The notes under the pieces are model-generated. The model had not been told where the DNA came from and made no database searches. It was given only the letters and a program-made list of their open reading frames with translations. From positions 434,001 through 498,000 of the forward strand of contig JACKFE010000002.1 in the NCBI GenBank assembly GCA_020632635.1: 64,000 nucleotides of DNA, given 5' to 3'. This DNA comes from Nitrospiraceae bacterium. GTDB lineage: Bacteria > Nitrospirota > Nitrospiria > Nitrospirales > UBA8639. The translations under genes and the position numbers were made by a program. Positions 9,211-19,329 of this stretch are shown piece by piece; within the stretch, counting starts at the first letter, position 1; the number at the start of each line of letters is the position of its first letter.

Positions 9211-10488
9211 TTAAACAGAGATTCCCAATTTAGGAACGTGCTTTTTCGAAATTGCTCCTAAGGCTGTGACAACAAAGTCATTGAGATCAAATAGCTTTTT
9301 ACTCATGTCACAAAGCTGGTCAGGGGTAATCCGATCAATGGCTTTAACCATTTCCTGAAGGGTGACATGTCGTCCTTGATATAGTTCGTCCTTGGCCAAC
9401 TTATTCATTCGGCCATAGGTACCTTCCAGCCCCAACATCAGGTTCCCTTTTAGTTGGGTTTTGGTTCGCTCCAATTCTTTGGATGTAACCGGTCGTGTTG
9501 CCAATTTTTTGGCTTCCGCACATATCTGCTTCACGACTTTTTCCACTTCAGCCGGACGTGTGGCGGCATAGACGGTCAACAGTCCGCCATCGAAAAAACC
9601 GGTGAGGTGAGAATAAATGGTATAAGCCAGCCCTCTCTTTTCTCGGATTTCCTGAAAAAGCCGAGAACTGACTCCTCCCCCTAAAATTGTATTCAAGACA
9701 TGGATGGCATACCGATCTGGATGCCCGACAGGCAACCCTTTAAAGCCCACGCAGACATGCACTTGCTCTAATGGTTTATAGTGAATACTTTGTCGCAAGT
9801 GGGCCTTCTCGGGCCATTCCCATCGACGTGAATTATCCCCGGAGCCACTAAGGGTTTTGGCCTTCCATTGCCCGAATTGCCGATTAATTTCATCAAGAAA
9901 TTTGGAGGTCGAAAAATTTCCGGCGACCGAAAGAATCGTCTTTTCTGGTCGATAATGCTTGGCGACATATTGAAGCAGGTCTTTTCTGGTCATTTGCCTC
10001 ATGGAGCGAGGACTTCCAAGAATCGGTTTTCCCAATGGATGAGAGCCTAAGGTATCCTTCGCATGCAATTCGTGAACGAAATCCTCAGGGTCATCCTGGA
10101 CCGTCCGAATCTCTTCCAAGACGACTTGTTTTTCTTTGACAATATCCTGTGAGGAAAATCTGGAGTGGTGAAATAGATCAGCAAGCAAGTCTAAAGCTGA
10201 TGAAGCCTGCTGATCGAGAACCTTGACATAAAAGGCAGTGGTTTCATGGGTGGTAAAAGCATTCATTTCCCCACCCAACGCGTCGATTTCATTTGAAATC
10301 TGGGAAGCCGTCCGGTGACGAGTCCCCTTGAACATCATATGCTCAATGAAGTGAGAAAGCCCCTCCTCGCCTTTATTTTCATATCGGCTCCCGACGGTAG
10401 CCCACACGCCAAGCGCGACGGACTTTAGCGAAGACATTCGTTCGAGAAGAACTCGAACGCCATTATCCAAAACGATTTTTTTATACAC
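9211..10488 (-). CDS. M16-family zinc peptidase (processing-peptidase-like)
   Basis: A 425-residue member of the insulysin/pitrilysin family, bacterial YmxG/PqqL-like type. The inverted zinc motif HFIEHMMFKGT (HxxEH) lies at about residues 46-50 and the second glutamate is within the VKEKQVVLEEI segment. The C-terminal half has the family GGGVSSRLFQEIREKRGLAYTIYS signature in two parts. No signal peptide is visible. It follows pnp by 10 bases; pnp followed by an M16 peptidase is a conserved order in many bacteria. The peptide substrate is unknown. Confidence 0.92.
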   Translation of the reverse strand: MYKKIVLDNGVRVLLERMSSLKSVALGVWATVGSRYENKGEEGLSHFIEHMMFKGTRHRTASQISNEIDALGGEMNAFTTHETTAFYVKVLDQQASSALDLLADLFHHSRFSSQDIVKEKQVVLEEIRTVQDDPEDFVHELHAKDTLGSHPLGKPILGSPRSMRQMTRKDLLQYVAKHYRPEKTILSVAGNFSTSKFLDEINRQFGQWKAKTLSGSGDNSRRWEWPEKAHLRQSIHYKPLEQVHVCVGFKGLPVGHPDRYAIHVLNTILGGGVSSRLFQEIREKRGLAYTIYSHLTGFFDGGLLTVYAATRPAEVEKVVKQICAEAKKLATRPVTSKELERTKTQLKGNLMLGLEGTYGRMNKLAKDELYQGRHVTLQEMVKAIDRITPDQLCDMSKKLFDLNDFVVTALGAISKKHVPKLGISV

Positions 10489-10498
10489 GTTGGGACAA

Positions 10499-12604
10499 TC
10501 AAGCAGATTCAGATGTTAATTCGGCCCGCTCAGCCATGGCTTCCTTGCGGCTCAGGCGCACTTTTCCTTGCCGATCGACTTCCAGGACTTTCACCAGGAT
10601 TTGCTCTCCCTCGGAAATTTCATCCGCAACCGATTGAACGCGATGAGGAGCAAGCTGAGAAATATGGACGAGTCCATCCAAATTCGGAAGTATTTCCACG
10701 AAGGCACCGAAATCCACAATTTTTTTGACCGTGCCCAGATAAATTTTCCCGACCTCCACTTCCTCAACCAATTTCATGATCATATCCGTTGCTTTTTGTG
10801 CCGACGCGCCATCTACCGCAGCAATCGTCACCACACCGGAATCATCCACATTCACTTTGACTCCACATTCCGAAATGATATTTCGAATGACTTTTCCGCC
10901 TGGTCCAATCACCTCTCGGATTTTGTCCTGTTTTATTTGCAAAGTGGTAATTCGTGGAGCATAGGCCGCCAACTGAGACCGTGGAGAGGACAGACACGAC
11001 TCCATTTTCTCAAGAATCCATAACCGGCCATCTTTGGCTTGGGCTAAGGCCTGACGCATCAAGGAAGGGGTCACACCACCAATTTTTATGTCCATCTGCA
11101 GAGCCGTCACCCCATCTTTCGTTCCCGCAACCTTAAAGTCCATATCTCCCAGATGATCCTCCATGCCTAATATGTCCGAGAGAATGGCCACCTGGCTATC
11201 TTCCAATATCAACCCCATGGCAATACCCGCGACCGGATCCTTAATGGGGACACCTGCGTCCATCAATGCCAGCGTTCCGCCACAAATGGTGGCCATGGAA
11301 GAGGACCCATTGGATTCTAAAACATCCGACACCACACGAACGGTATAGGGAAAATCTTCTTTAGAAGGAATCACACTGGCCAAAGCACGCTCGGCTAATT
11401 TGCCGTGCCCCACTTCACGACGCCCAGGGGACCGAAGCGGCTTCGCTTCCCCCACACTGAACGGGGGAAAATTATAATGCAGCATAAACGCTCTAAAATA
11501 TTCACCTTCCAACGCATCAATCCGTTGCTCATCATCGGAAGTCCCAAGCGTGACCACGGCCAACGCTTGCGTTTCTCCTCTGGTAAACAGGGCGGACCCA
11601 TGGGTTCGTGGCAGGACACCCGCTTCACAGGTGATAGGACGAATATCCGAGAGTCCACGTCCATCGGCACGAGTTTTTTTGGTAAGAATCATTCGCCGAA
11701 CTTCCGAATATTCCACATTATGGAAAATTTTCTTGACCTGGGCCTTCCGTTCCTCATCGTCCCCACCAACCACCTGGACCGCCTCATCCCGAATTTGATC
11801 GAATCGTTCCTGTCTCTCACTTTTTCCCGGGATGTACATGGCCTCACCAATTTTTGGCGCAGCCAAGCTCCGGACAGCCTGCTCAATTTCTGTGTCATGC
11901 ACCTCAACCTCGACGACACGCTTGGTGCGTCCGGCCTTTTGGCACAACTCGGTTATTTTATCTACGATTTTTTGGATTTCCTGATGAGCCAATTCTATCG
12001 CGTCAATCATCGTATCTTCTGAAAGACCGTTAGCCCCGGCCTCAACCATGAGAACCGCACTTTTAGTCCCCGCCACCACAAGATTTAATTCGCTGGATTC
12101 CAACTGTCTCTGATCAGGATTCACAATAAAGGCTCCATTGATGCGCCCAATCCGCACAGCAGCCAATGGGCCATCGCATGGAATATCCGAGATAGCCATC
12201 GCGGCAGAAGCCCCGACGATCCCAATTATGTCAGAGGACATTGTCTGGTCGACGGAAAGCACCGAGACAATGATTTGCGTTTCACAATAATAGCCCTCGG
12301 GCATGAGTGGTCGAATCGGTCGGTCAATCAACCGGCTCGTCAACACTTCCTTTTCGCTTGGGGCACCTTCCCGTCGAAAATAGCCCCCGGGGATTTTCCC
12401 CGCCGCATACGCTTTCTCCTGATAATTCACCGTCAGGGGCAAAAAATCGATATCCGGCTTCATGGTTTTCGCAGAAACGGCGGTTGCCAAGATCACGGTG
12501 TCGGCATAAGTGGCGAGCACCGCCCCATCAGCCTGTTTGGCCATCCGTCCGGTTTCTAATCGTAGGAGTCGTCCACCGACTTCCAATTCAACAGCATGAA
12601 TCAT
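10499..12604 (-). CDS. pnp: polyribonucleotide nucleotidyltransferase (PNPase)
   Basis: PNPase degrades RNA 3'-to-5' by phosphorolysis. The 701 residues contain two RNase PH-like domains (the second with EYFRAFMLHYNFPPFSVGE and the GRREVGHGKLAERAL segment), then a KH domain with IGPGGKVIRNI and a C-terminal S1 domain starting at about residue 620. The start has AAGGGG at proper spacing. It lies downstream of rpsO on the same strand, the classic rpsO-pnp arrangement. Confidence 0.97.
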   Translation of the reverse strand: MIHAVELEVGGRLLRLETGRMAKQADGAVLATYADTVILATAVSAKTMKPDIDFLPLTVNYQEKAYAAGKIPGGYFRREGAPSEKEVLTSRLIDRPIRPLMPEGYYCETQIIVSVLSVDQTMSSDIIGIVGASAAMAISDIPCDGPLAAVRIGRINGAFIVNPDQRQLESSELNLVVAGTKSAVLMVEAGANGLSEDTMIDAIELAHQEIQKIVDKITELCQKAGRTKRVVEVEVHDTEIEQAVRSLAAPKIGEAMYIPGKSERQERFDQIRDEAVQVVGGDDEERKAQVKKIFHNVEYSEVRRMILTKKTRADGRGLSDIRPITCEAGVLPRTHGSALFTRGETQALAVVTLGTSDDEQRIDALEGEYFRAFMLHYNFPPFSVGEAKPLRSPGRREVGHGKLAERALASVIPSKEDFPYTVRVVSDVLESNGSSSMATICGGTLALMDAGVPIKDPVAGIAMGLILEDSQVAILSDILGMEDHLGDMDFKVAGTKDGVTALQMDIKIGGVTPSLMRQALAQAKDGRLWILEKMESCLSSPRSQLAAYAPRITTLQIKQDKIREVIGPGGKVIRNIISECGVKVNVDDSGVVTIAAVDGASAQKATDMIMKLVEEVEVGKIYLGTVKKIVDFGAFVEILPNLDGLVHISQLAPHRVQSVADEISEGEQILVKVLEVDRQGKVRLSRKEAMAERAELTSESA

Positions 12605-12749
12605 GATTGCCCCTTTCTTATGCTTCTATTTTTTCTTTGAAAGCCCATACAGCATGCCCTGTTCAAAATGTGAAGACCACGCACTCTGCCGGCCCTGAAG
12701 TCTGCTGAACAGCCCATACCATTCAACAATACCAAAAACGATACGCCAC

Positions 12750-13019
12750 CTATTTCCGAATTCCTAAAGCGGCAATCACCGATTGATACTTACCTTCATC
12801 ACCTCTCCGCAGATAATCCAATAACTTCCGGCGCCGACTAACCATGCGCAACAACCCCCGGCGAGAATGATGGTCTTTTTTATTCGCCTTAAAATGCTCA
12901 GTCAGGCTGGAAATCCGCTTCGTTAACAAAGCAATTTGAACCTCCGATGATCCAGTATCCCGATCATGGATCCGATGGGTCGTGACAGCTGCCAATTTTT
13001 CTTCTTGTGTGAGTGCCAT
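12750..13019 (-). CDS. rpsO: 30S ribosomal protein S15
   Basis: The 89-residue product beginning MALTQEEK is the normal size for S15. An AAGGAGG site six to seven bases upstream decides this start over an in-frame ATG 39 bases earlier. The conserved HDRDTGSSEVQIALLT and HHSRRGLLRMVSRRRKLLDYL segments are present. S15 binds 16S rRNA in the central domain. It sits between truB and pnp, as in many bacteria. Confidence 0.97.
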   Translation of the reverse strand: MALTQEEKLAAVTTHRIHDRDTGSSEVQIALLTKRISSLTEHFKANKKDHHSRRGLLRMVSRRRKLLDYLRRGDEGKYQSVIAALGIRK

Positions 13020-13132
13020 ACGTCCTCCTTTTTCACTCGACTTTCTTTTCTTAATCAATTATTAGGAATAAAAAACTTCATACTTTTGGGTGTTTATAGC
13101 GTTTTCCAACATCCCATAGGACAGAGGGTCAG

Positions 13133-14125
13133 TTAGACCAACACCGTTTCAATTTTTAAATAGGGATCTCCTGCAATCGAAACCGGGCCAGATCCTAACG
13201 CCAGCAAACGACCGCTTGGATCTTTTACCCGAATGGGGAGACCCTCAGTCTTACGAGTTGCCCCAGAGAGATTTCCCTCTCTTATCCGGCCCCATGGAAT
13301 CGCATTCCCATGCAAGACCTTTCGGGCATCATCCCCCTGAACCTCCACCAGAGGAAACTGCGCCAACGCCTGATCTAAATTCAGAAAGGCTTTGCCAAGA
13401 TCGGCCAGGCGTGTGACATTCTCCAACATTTGCACATGAGTCGCATCCTCCAATCGCAACGGCCCCACCCGAGTACGCTGCAACCACTCCAAGTGCCCAC
13501 CAACCTCTAAGACCTCACCCACATCCGCACACAACGTTCGAATATAGGTCCCTTTTGAGCAGGCCACCTTAAATGACACTACCGGTACCTGAGACTGCAC
13601 GATTTCGATTTTTTGAATGGTCACGGTTTTGGATGATCGCTCGACGCTTTCCCCTTTCCTGGCCTTTTTATAGAGGGGCTGCCCCCCCACCTTGACCGCG
13701 GAGAACATTGGAGGAACCTGTTGAATAACCCCTTGCACATTCCTCAACGCCTCACAGACCCGATCATCCGTCAACCCTTCGGTGCTGCATTCCTTCACGA
13801 CCGTCCCCCAGGCATCCTGAGTATCCGTTGATTTTCCCAGTCGCATAACGGCCGAATACTCTTTATCCCATTGAATCAAATGCTGTGCAATTCTAGTTCC
13901 TTTGCCAACCAAAATCGGTAAGACGCCGGTGGCATGGGGATCAAGGGTCCCGGCATGTCCGACTTTTTGGATTCGCAAAATTGAACGAACCCGCTTCACC
14001 ACATCATGCGATGTCCAGCCATCGGGTTTATGAATATTTAAAATTCCATCGCATCCGGCGATACCGGCAACGGCGTTGACCGTGGAAGATCGGGAATCAG
14101 ATGATATTTGAAGCTCAATCGTCAT
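13133..14125 (-). CDS. truB: tRNA pseudouridine(55) synthase
   Basis: TruB makes the universal pseudouridine 55 in the T-loop. The catalytic motif GTLDPHATGVLPI is at about residues 59-71, and the KPDGWTSHD segment precedes it. The C-terminal third is the PUA-like RNA-binding region. At 330 residues it is within the family range; the first ~25 residues are a slightly long, non-conserved lead-in, so the true start could be a little downstream. It overlaps rbfA by 4 bases. Confidence 0.96.
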   Translation of the reverse strand: MTIELQISSDSRSSTVNAVAGIAGCDGILNIHKPDGWTSHDVVKRVRSILRIQKVGHAGTLDPHATGVLPILVGKGTRIAQHLIQWDKEYSAVMRLGKSTDTQDAWGTVVKECSTEGLTDDRVCEALRNVQGVIQQVPPMFSAVKVGGQPLYKKARKGESVERSSKTVTIQKIEIVQSQVPVVSFKVACSKGTYIRTLCADVGEVLEVGGHLEWLQRTRVGPLRLEDATHVQMLENVTRLADLGKAFLNLDQALAQFPLVEVQGDDARKVLHGNAIPWGRIREGNLSGATRKTEGLPIRVKDPSGRLLALGSGPVSIAGDPYLKIETVLV

Positions 14126-14535
14126 TTCGTTCCCTGATCATCAAGGGTAGATTCCTGAAGGCTCACGCTTGTGGAACCCTCAGAACCCGCATGCAAGGAA
14201 TTTAATAATTTTTCCATTCGATCCCCACGCTCCGGACCAGTATCACGAAAAAACACCAACTCGGGAGTGTACCGCAGGTTTAATCGCCTTCCCAATTCGG
14301 TCCGGATAAAACCTACGGCACTGTTTAACCCAGGCTTTGTTTCCTGCTCGAAATGATCGCGGTCCATGGCCGTCACGTAAATGCGAGCGATTTTCAGATC
14401 AGCCGTCATGGCTACATCCGTAACGGTAACCAGTCGAATACGGGGATCCTTAATTTTCCTGGCCAAAATATCGGCCACTTCCATGCGAATTTGATCGGCC
14501 ACCCGACTTGTGCGATTCGAACCCGTCTTAGACAT
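14122..14535 (-). CDS. rbfA: ribosome-binding factor A
   Basis: RbfA helps 16S rRNA processing and 30S maturation. The 137 residues contain the family pattern RVADQIRMEVADILARKIKDPR, a KH-like fold, and LRYTPELVFFRDTGPERGDRMEKLL. Its stop overlaps the truB start (ATGA) and it follows the DUF503 gene by about 20 bases, all within the nusA-infB operon. Confidence 0.95.
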   Translation of the reverse strand: MSKTGSNRTSRVADQIRMEVADILARKIKDPRIRLVTVTDVAMTADLKIARIYVTAMDRDHFEQETKPGLNSAVGFIRTELGRRLNLRYTPELVFFRDTGPERGDRMEKLLNSLHAGSEGSTSVSLQESTLDDQGTK

Positions 14536-14556
14536 AACAAAAAGACCATCGCCCGG

Positions 14557-14844
14557 TTATAACAATTCAATTTTGGAGTGAAGCAACTGGAGCGAGGGGT
14601 TTCCTTGAATAACATTCAACGCCTGATCAAGAATCCCGTTCACGACACCAGACTCATTGGCCACACAGACGATACCCAAAATGGCTTTTTGCCAAAGGTC
14701 TTGCTCATCAATTTCTGCAACCGCCACATTCAACCGATTCCGTAACCGTACGGTTAAACTTTTCAAGATCTGACGTTTTCCCTTTAATGACTGTGCCTCA
14801 GGGAGGTGAAGTTCTACAGAACATAACCCGACGATCGCCCCCAT
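14557..14844 (-). CDS. DUF503 (YlxP-like) protein
   Basis: A 95-residue protein of the DUF503 family, found next to infB and rbfA in many bacteria. The opening VGLCSVELHLPEAQSLKGKR and the NRLNVAVAEID segment are typical. The fold is ferredoxin-like, and a link to ribosome maturation has been suggested from genomic position; its function is not settled. It lies between infB and rbfA in this operon. Confidence 0.88.
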   Translation of the reverse strand: MGAIVGLCSVELHLPEAQSLKGKRQILKSLTVRLRNRLNVAVAEIDEQDLWQKAILGIVCVANESGVVNGILDQALNVIQGNPSLQLLHSKIELL

Positions 14845-14936
14845 TCCTTCACCAAACGTCCAATATTAGTCCCTTAAAAACCCGCTCACGACCGTTCATT
14901 CACTGCCCAATCAGAATCAACGGGAAAATGATTTTC

Positions 14937-17483
14937 TCAAAGCTTGCCAGCCTCTTCCTCCAACACAAAGGCCTCGAGAACATCCCCCACTTTGATGTCA
15001 TTGAAATTTTCAACTCCGATACCGCATTCATACCCTTGCTGAACTTCCCGGGCATCATCCTTAAACCGGCGCAATGACCCGATCTTCCCTTCGTACACCA
15101 CAACCTGGTCTCGAAGAACTCGAATGCGGGAATTTGACCTGACAATGGTTCCATCACTGACATAACACCCGGCAATGACACCAATTTTGGGAACCGAGAA
15201 TAATTGTCGAACCTCAGCATGTCCCGTCACCCGCTCCTTAATGGTTGGAGCCAAGAGCCCTTCCGCAGCCGATCGCATATCATTCAGCACTTCATAAATG
15301 ATGTTGTAGAGACGGATTTCCACTTTTTCCCGCTCAGCCAAACTCGCAGCTTTCGAATCAGGCCTGACATGAAATCCGATAATTAAGGCATTGGAAGCGG
15401 CAGCTAAAAGGACGTCCGACTCATTAATTCCCCCAACTCCACTATGAATCACCCGAAGCTTCACGGCCTTCGTCGACAATTTCAAAAGAGCATCGACCAA
15501 GGCTCCAATCGACCCTTGCACGTCGGCCTTGACCAGAAGCCCTAATTCTTTGGTTTCGCCATCCTGAATATCCGCATACAGATCTTCCAACGTTTTCTTG
15601 GGAGTGGACACGAGCCCGATATCTTTTTGTTTTTGCTGTCTGGCTTCGGCAATTTCTCTGGCCGCGCGATCATCTTTCACCACGACCAATTGATCGCCAG
15701 CTTCCGGCACCCCCAATAATCCAATGACTTCCACTGGGGTAGAAGGACCAGCCTCCTTCAATCGCTCGCCTTTATCAGAGGTCAACCCTCGAACCCTTCC
15801 GCTCACGGCACCAACAACAAATACATCCCCAATCTTCAACGTCCCGCCTTGAATCAACATCGTGGCAACCGGACCTCTCCCACGATCCAACTTGGCCTCT
15901 AAAACCACACCGCGCGCGGAACAACCCACGTCAGCCTTGAGCTCCATAATTTCGGCTTGAAGGAGCAGCATATCCAAAAGATGATCCAATCCAAGCTTTT
16001 TCTTAGCTGACACTTCCGCATAGATCGTTTGCCCACCCCAAGCCTCGGGAGTCAGACCAAACTCCGACAGACTCTGTTTGACCCGGTCAGGATTGGCCCC
16101 TGGTTTATCCATTTTATTGACTGCAACGATAATTGGGACATTGGCAGCCTGTGCGTGGTTAATCGCCTCAACAGTCTGCGGCATTACCCCATCATCCGCG
16201 GCAACTACCAGCACCACAATATCGGTCACTTGCGCTCCACGAGCCCGCATGGCCGTAAACGCTTCATGACCTGGAGTATCCAAAAACGTCACTCCTCGAT
16301 CTCCAGCCTTCACAAAGGAAGCACCGATGTGCTGAGTAATGCCTCCCGCCTCTCGATCCGTCACTTGCGTTTCCCGAATCGCATCGAGGAGGGATGTTTT
16401 GCCATGGTCTACATGCCCCATGACGGTCACCACCGGCGCACGAGGCACCAACTGCTGCTCACTCTCTTTCGCCTCTAAAACTTCCTCAAGTAAGGCCTCG
16501 CCACCTTTCTCTGCGACGGTTTCCACCGCAATCCCATAGCCCTCAGCAATTAAAACCCCAGCCTCCAAGTCCATAGGCTGGTTCAGAGTTTTCATGACAT
16601 TTAGATCCATCAGCTTTCGTATAATTTCTGCAGGCTTTTGGCCCAACGATTCGGCAAATTCTTTAACTGTCATTCCAGGCGCCACCTTTAACCCTTTTCT
16701 TCGAGGTTTGGTAATTTCACCTACGGTGGCCGGTTGGGCCTGGCGAGACCGTTCCTCTCTTCTCAATGTTGGAAGGGGACGGAGATCTTGCCATACCGCT
16801 GCATCTTCAAACCTGGCCGCAAACGCATCTTCATCCCGCAAGCGAGGAGATTTTTTCGATTTCTTGCCTTTATCTTCCCCCTCTTCACGGCCAGTCGCTT
16901 TCTTCTCCGTCTTTCCCTCGACTTTCTTCTCCTTTTCCCCTTCTTTTTCTATGGGGGAAAGCACCTCTTTCGGCGTTTCGACAATTGCCGGGGATACGAC
17001 TTCCTCTTCCACCACGCCAACACCATCTACTCCCGAGCTAACCGACACGGAGTCTGGCGATGGAATTTCCAGAGGAGGCGACTCGTCTATTGTTAGGCCA
17101 GGCTGGGCAGAGATGGGTTCACTTTCCTCTTCATGATGAACGGAAGGGAATTCCAACGCCTCAGCGGCAATTTCTTCCTCTGACTTCTTTTTCTTGATTA
17201 AGATACGCTTTTTATCAACTTTCTTTGGCTCTTCATCGTGAGCTTCCGAGATTGCTTTGGTCGCGGCCACCGTGGCAGAACTGTCACCACCCCCACGACT
17301 AAAAGGACCATCTTTAATCTCAGGTGCCGGAATTTTGCCTTGCAGCACATCAATAGCCCATTTGGCCACATCCTCTTCCACGGCATTGCTATGCGAAGAG
17401 ACTGCAATCCCCAGCCGCACTAACTCGGGGATCAACAGACGGCTTTCCATTCCCACTTTTTTTGCAATTTCATAAACTCGCAT
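14937..17483 (-). CDS. infB: translation initiation factor IF-2
   Basis: IF-2 brings initiator tRNA to the 30S subunit. The 848-residue protein has an N-terminal IF2_N helix (MRVYEIAKKVGMES), a long charged, Lys/Glu-rich variable region (~60-250), a second IF2_N segment (VKEFAESLGQKPAEIIRKLM), and the GTPase core with GHVDHGKT, DTPGHEAF and NKMD, then domains II-IV. It starts 9 bases after the nusA stop. Confidence 0.97.
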   Translation of the reverse strand: MRVYEIAKKVGMESRLLIPELVRLGIAVSSHSNAVEEDVAKWAIDVLQGKIPAPEIKDGPFSRGGGDSSATVAATKAISEAHDEEPKKVDKKRILIKKKKSEEEIAAEALEFPSVHHEEESEPISAQPGLTIDESPPLEIPSPDSVSVSSGVDGVGVVEEEVVSPAIVETPKEVLSPIEKEGEKEKKVEGKTEKKATGREEGEDKGKKSKKSPRLRDEDAFAARFEDAAVWQDLRPLPTLRREERSRQAQPATVGEITKPRRKGLKVAPGMTVKEFAESLGQKPAEIIRKLMDLNVMKTLNQPMDLEAGVLIAEGYGIAVETVAEKGGEALLEEVLEAKESEQQLVPRAPVVTVMGHVDHGKTSLLDAIRETQVTDREAGGITQHIGASFVKAGDRGVTFLDTPGHEAFTAMRARGAQVTDIVVLVVAADDGVMPQTVEAINHAQAANVPIIVAVNKMDKPGANPDRVKQSLSEFGLTPEAWGGQTIYAEVSAKKKLGLDHLLDMLLLQAEIMELKADVGCSARGVVLEAKLDRGRGPVATMLIQGGTLKIGDVFVVGAVSGRVRGLTSDKGERLKEAGPSTPVEVIGLLGVPEAGDQLVVVKDDRAAREIAEARQQKQKDIGLVSTPKKTLEDLYADIQDGETKELGLLVKADVQGSIGALVDALLKLSTKAVKLRVIHSGVGGINESDVLLAAASNALIIGFHVRPDSKAASLAEREKVEIRLYNIIYEVLNDMRSAAEGLLAPTIKERVTGHAEVRQLFSVPKIGVIAGCYVSDGTIVRSNSRIRVLRDQVVVYEGKIGSLRRFKDDAREVQQGYECGIGVENFNDIKVGDVLEAFVLEEEAGKL

Positions 17484-17492
17484 TCGATTCCT

Positions 17493-18719
17493 TTACCCTG
17501 CCTGAGGCTCTCCGGATAATGGCACCTCACTGTTCGATCCACCTGCAACCTCTTCAGAAGGAGCCCCAGTCTCCACCACCGTCGACCCAGTATTCGCAGA
17601 GGCCTCGGTAGCCCCTCCACCTTGCATCTGGGCTGATTCTTCCGCCAAGGCTGCCTTAATTTCACGCTCTCGTTCCAATTTTTCCTTTTCATATTCCGAA
17701 GCACTAATGATATCGATTTTCCATCCGGTCAATTTAGCCGCCAACCGCACATTTTGACCGTTTTTCCCTATCGCCAAAGACAGTTGGGAATCCGCCACGA
17801 CGACCAAAGCGGATTTCTTTTGCTCATCGATACCAACCTTCTCGATAGAGGCCGGATTCAAGGCTTCCCCAATAAAGACGCGCGGATCATTCGTCCAAGG
17901 AATGATATCAATTTTCTCGCCGCGCAACTCCCGCACAATAGCTTGCACTCGAGACCCTTTGACCCCAACACAGGCTCCCACCGGATCTACCGCTTTATCT
18001 CTCGACACCACGGAAATTTTGGTCCGGTCACCAGGCTCCCGAACCACTCCCTTTATTTCAACAATTTTTTCCGTAATTTCAGGGACTTCCAATCCAAACA
18101 ACTTCACCACAAATTGCGGGTGCGCCCGCGACAAAATGACCTGCACGTCTTTGGAGGTACGACGAACTTCCAACAGCAGGGCGCGAATTCGATCACCCCG
18201 TCGATGAACTTCACGTGGAATCTGCTCTTGGATGGGGAGTAAGGCTTCGGTCTTTCCAATGTCAACCAAATAGTTTCGCCGCTCTTGGCCCAAGATCACA
18301 CCATGAACCAGGTCCCCTACTTTTTTAGAGTATTCTCGCTCAATGGATTCCCATTCCGCTTCACGAACCTTTTGACAAATAACCTGCTTGGCAGCCTGGG
18401 CAGCAATCCGGCCAAAATCCTCCATGTCAATCAGTGAGCCGATTTCATCACCCATCTCAGCTTCATCATCAATCCGACGGGCCTCTTCCAGCGAAATTTC
18501 CGTTCGTGAATCCACGACAGTTTCCGCAATGGTCTTTTTGGACACGATCGAAATTTCCCCGGTATCAGGATCGATATCAACCTGAATATTTTCACCTTGT
18601 CCAAATCGTTTTTTGGCCGCAGTAAGGAGAGCTGATTCTAATGCAGCTAAAACCTTCGATTTTTCAATGCCTTTTTCTCGGCCAATCTGATCAATGACGG
18701 AAATTAGTTCACTTTTCAT
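17493..18719 (-). CDS. nusA: transcription termination/antitermination protein NusA
   Basis: NusA binds RNA polymerase and nascent RNA and modulates pausing and termination. The 408 residues cover the N-terminal RNAP-binding domain, an S1 domain (~130-200), and two KH domains (GACVGVKGSRVQAIVREL and AIGKNGQNVRLA). It lacks the acidic repeat domains found at the C-terminus of the ~495-residue E. coli protein and ends instead in a low-complexity Ala/Gly/Ser/Glu tail. Confidence 0.96.
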   Translation of the reverse strand: MKSELISVIDQIGREKGIEKSKVLAALESALLTAAKKRFGQGENIQVDIDPDTGEISIVSKKTIAETVVDSRTEISLEEARRIDDEAEMGDEIGSLIDMEDFGRIAAQAAKQVICQKVREAEWESIEREYSKKVGDLVHGVILGQERRNYLVDIGKTEALLPIQEQIPREVHRRGDRIRALLLEVRRTSKDVQVILSRAHPQFVVKLFGLEVPEITEKIVEIKGVVREPGDRTKISVVSRDKAVDPVGACVGVKGSRVQAIVRELRGEKIDIIPWTNDPRVFIGEALNPASIEKVGIDEQKKSALVVVADSQLSLAIGKNGQNVRLAAKLTGWKIDIISASEYEKEKLEREREIKAALAEESAQMQGGGATEASANTGSTVVETGAPSEEVAGGSNSEVPLSGEPQAG

Positions 18720-18777
18720 AGATTCCTCGCATGACCCCCACCCGTCGGGTGGATTTCAGGAAAAGGGTAGAATACGT

Positions 18778-19260
18778 TCAGAATTCAACCTCTAATCTGG
18801 CTTTTACGATGTCTTCCCAACCCACATCCACGATTTGCTGTTTTTGAGGCCGTCGTGGGGGAGAGACTCCTAACTGAATACCAAGATCCGACACACTCAG
18901 CAGTCGGCCAACTATGACCATATTATTCGCAATCGGATTTCGAAGGGTAACTTTGGTCAATTTCCCTACGACTCGTTGAAAGTCTGAAACGTCCTTGAGC
19001 GGACGATCAAGCCCAGGGGAAGAAACCTCAAAACGGCAAACCGGCCCTTGCGATTTTGTTAATTCCCATGTTCGCATAAGGGTCTGATGGAAATGTTCGC
19101 ATTCCTGAATCCCAATACCCCCGTCTTTGTCCATCACCACCCGCACCAACGGGCTAGAAATTCTCCCAACACATTGAACTTCAATAACTTTTAACCCTAA
19201 TGCTCTAGCAATAGGCTCGGCCACTTGCCGAACTTCCTCGCTCAAATTCTTGACCGTCAA
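18778..19260 (-). CDS. rimP: ribosome maturation factor RimP
   Basis: RimP acts in 30S assembly. The 160 residues show the N-terminal ALGLKVIEVQ strand, the CEHFHQTL helix and the characteristic FEVSSPGLDRPLK motif, followed by a C-terminal SH3-like domain. The start codon is TTG. AGGAGG lies 13 bases upstream, a rather long spacing, and no better in-frame start is seen. It is the first gene of the large translation operon and has an intrinsic terminator in its leader. Confidence 0.94.
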   Translation of the reverse strand: MTVKNLSEEVRQVAEPIARALGLKVIEVQCVGRISSPLVRVVMDKDGGIGIQECEHFHQTLMRTWELTKSQGPVCRFEVSSPGLDRPLKDVSDFQRVVGKLTKVTLRNPIANNMVIVGRLLSVSDLGIQLGVSPPRRPQKQQIVDVGWEDIVKARLEVEF

Positions 19261-19304
19261 GGCCAGCCCAACGCCTCCTATGTGTATAGCCTTGATTCAA
19301 GACC

Positions 19305-19329
19305 AAAAAAAAGTGGGCTCACGCCCACT
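19305..19329 (-). terminator. intrinsic terminator in the leader of rimP-nusA-infB
   Basis: On the minus strand a 7-bp stem (AGTGGGC/GCCCACT) with loop GTGA is followed directly by eight T residues, about 45 bases ahead of the rimP start. No gene on the minus strand lies immediately upstream, so this is best read as an attenuator in the operon leader. A second perfect inverted repeat, CCCATGG/CCATGGG with a 4-base loop, lies further upstream in the same leader at about 19420-19437. Confidence 0.65.
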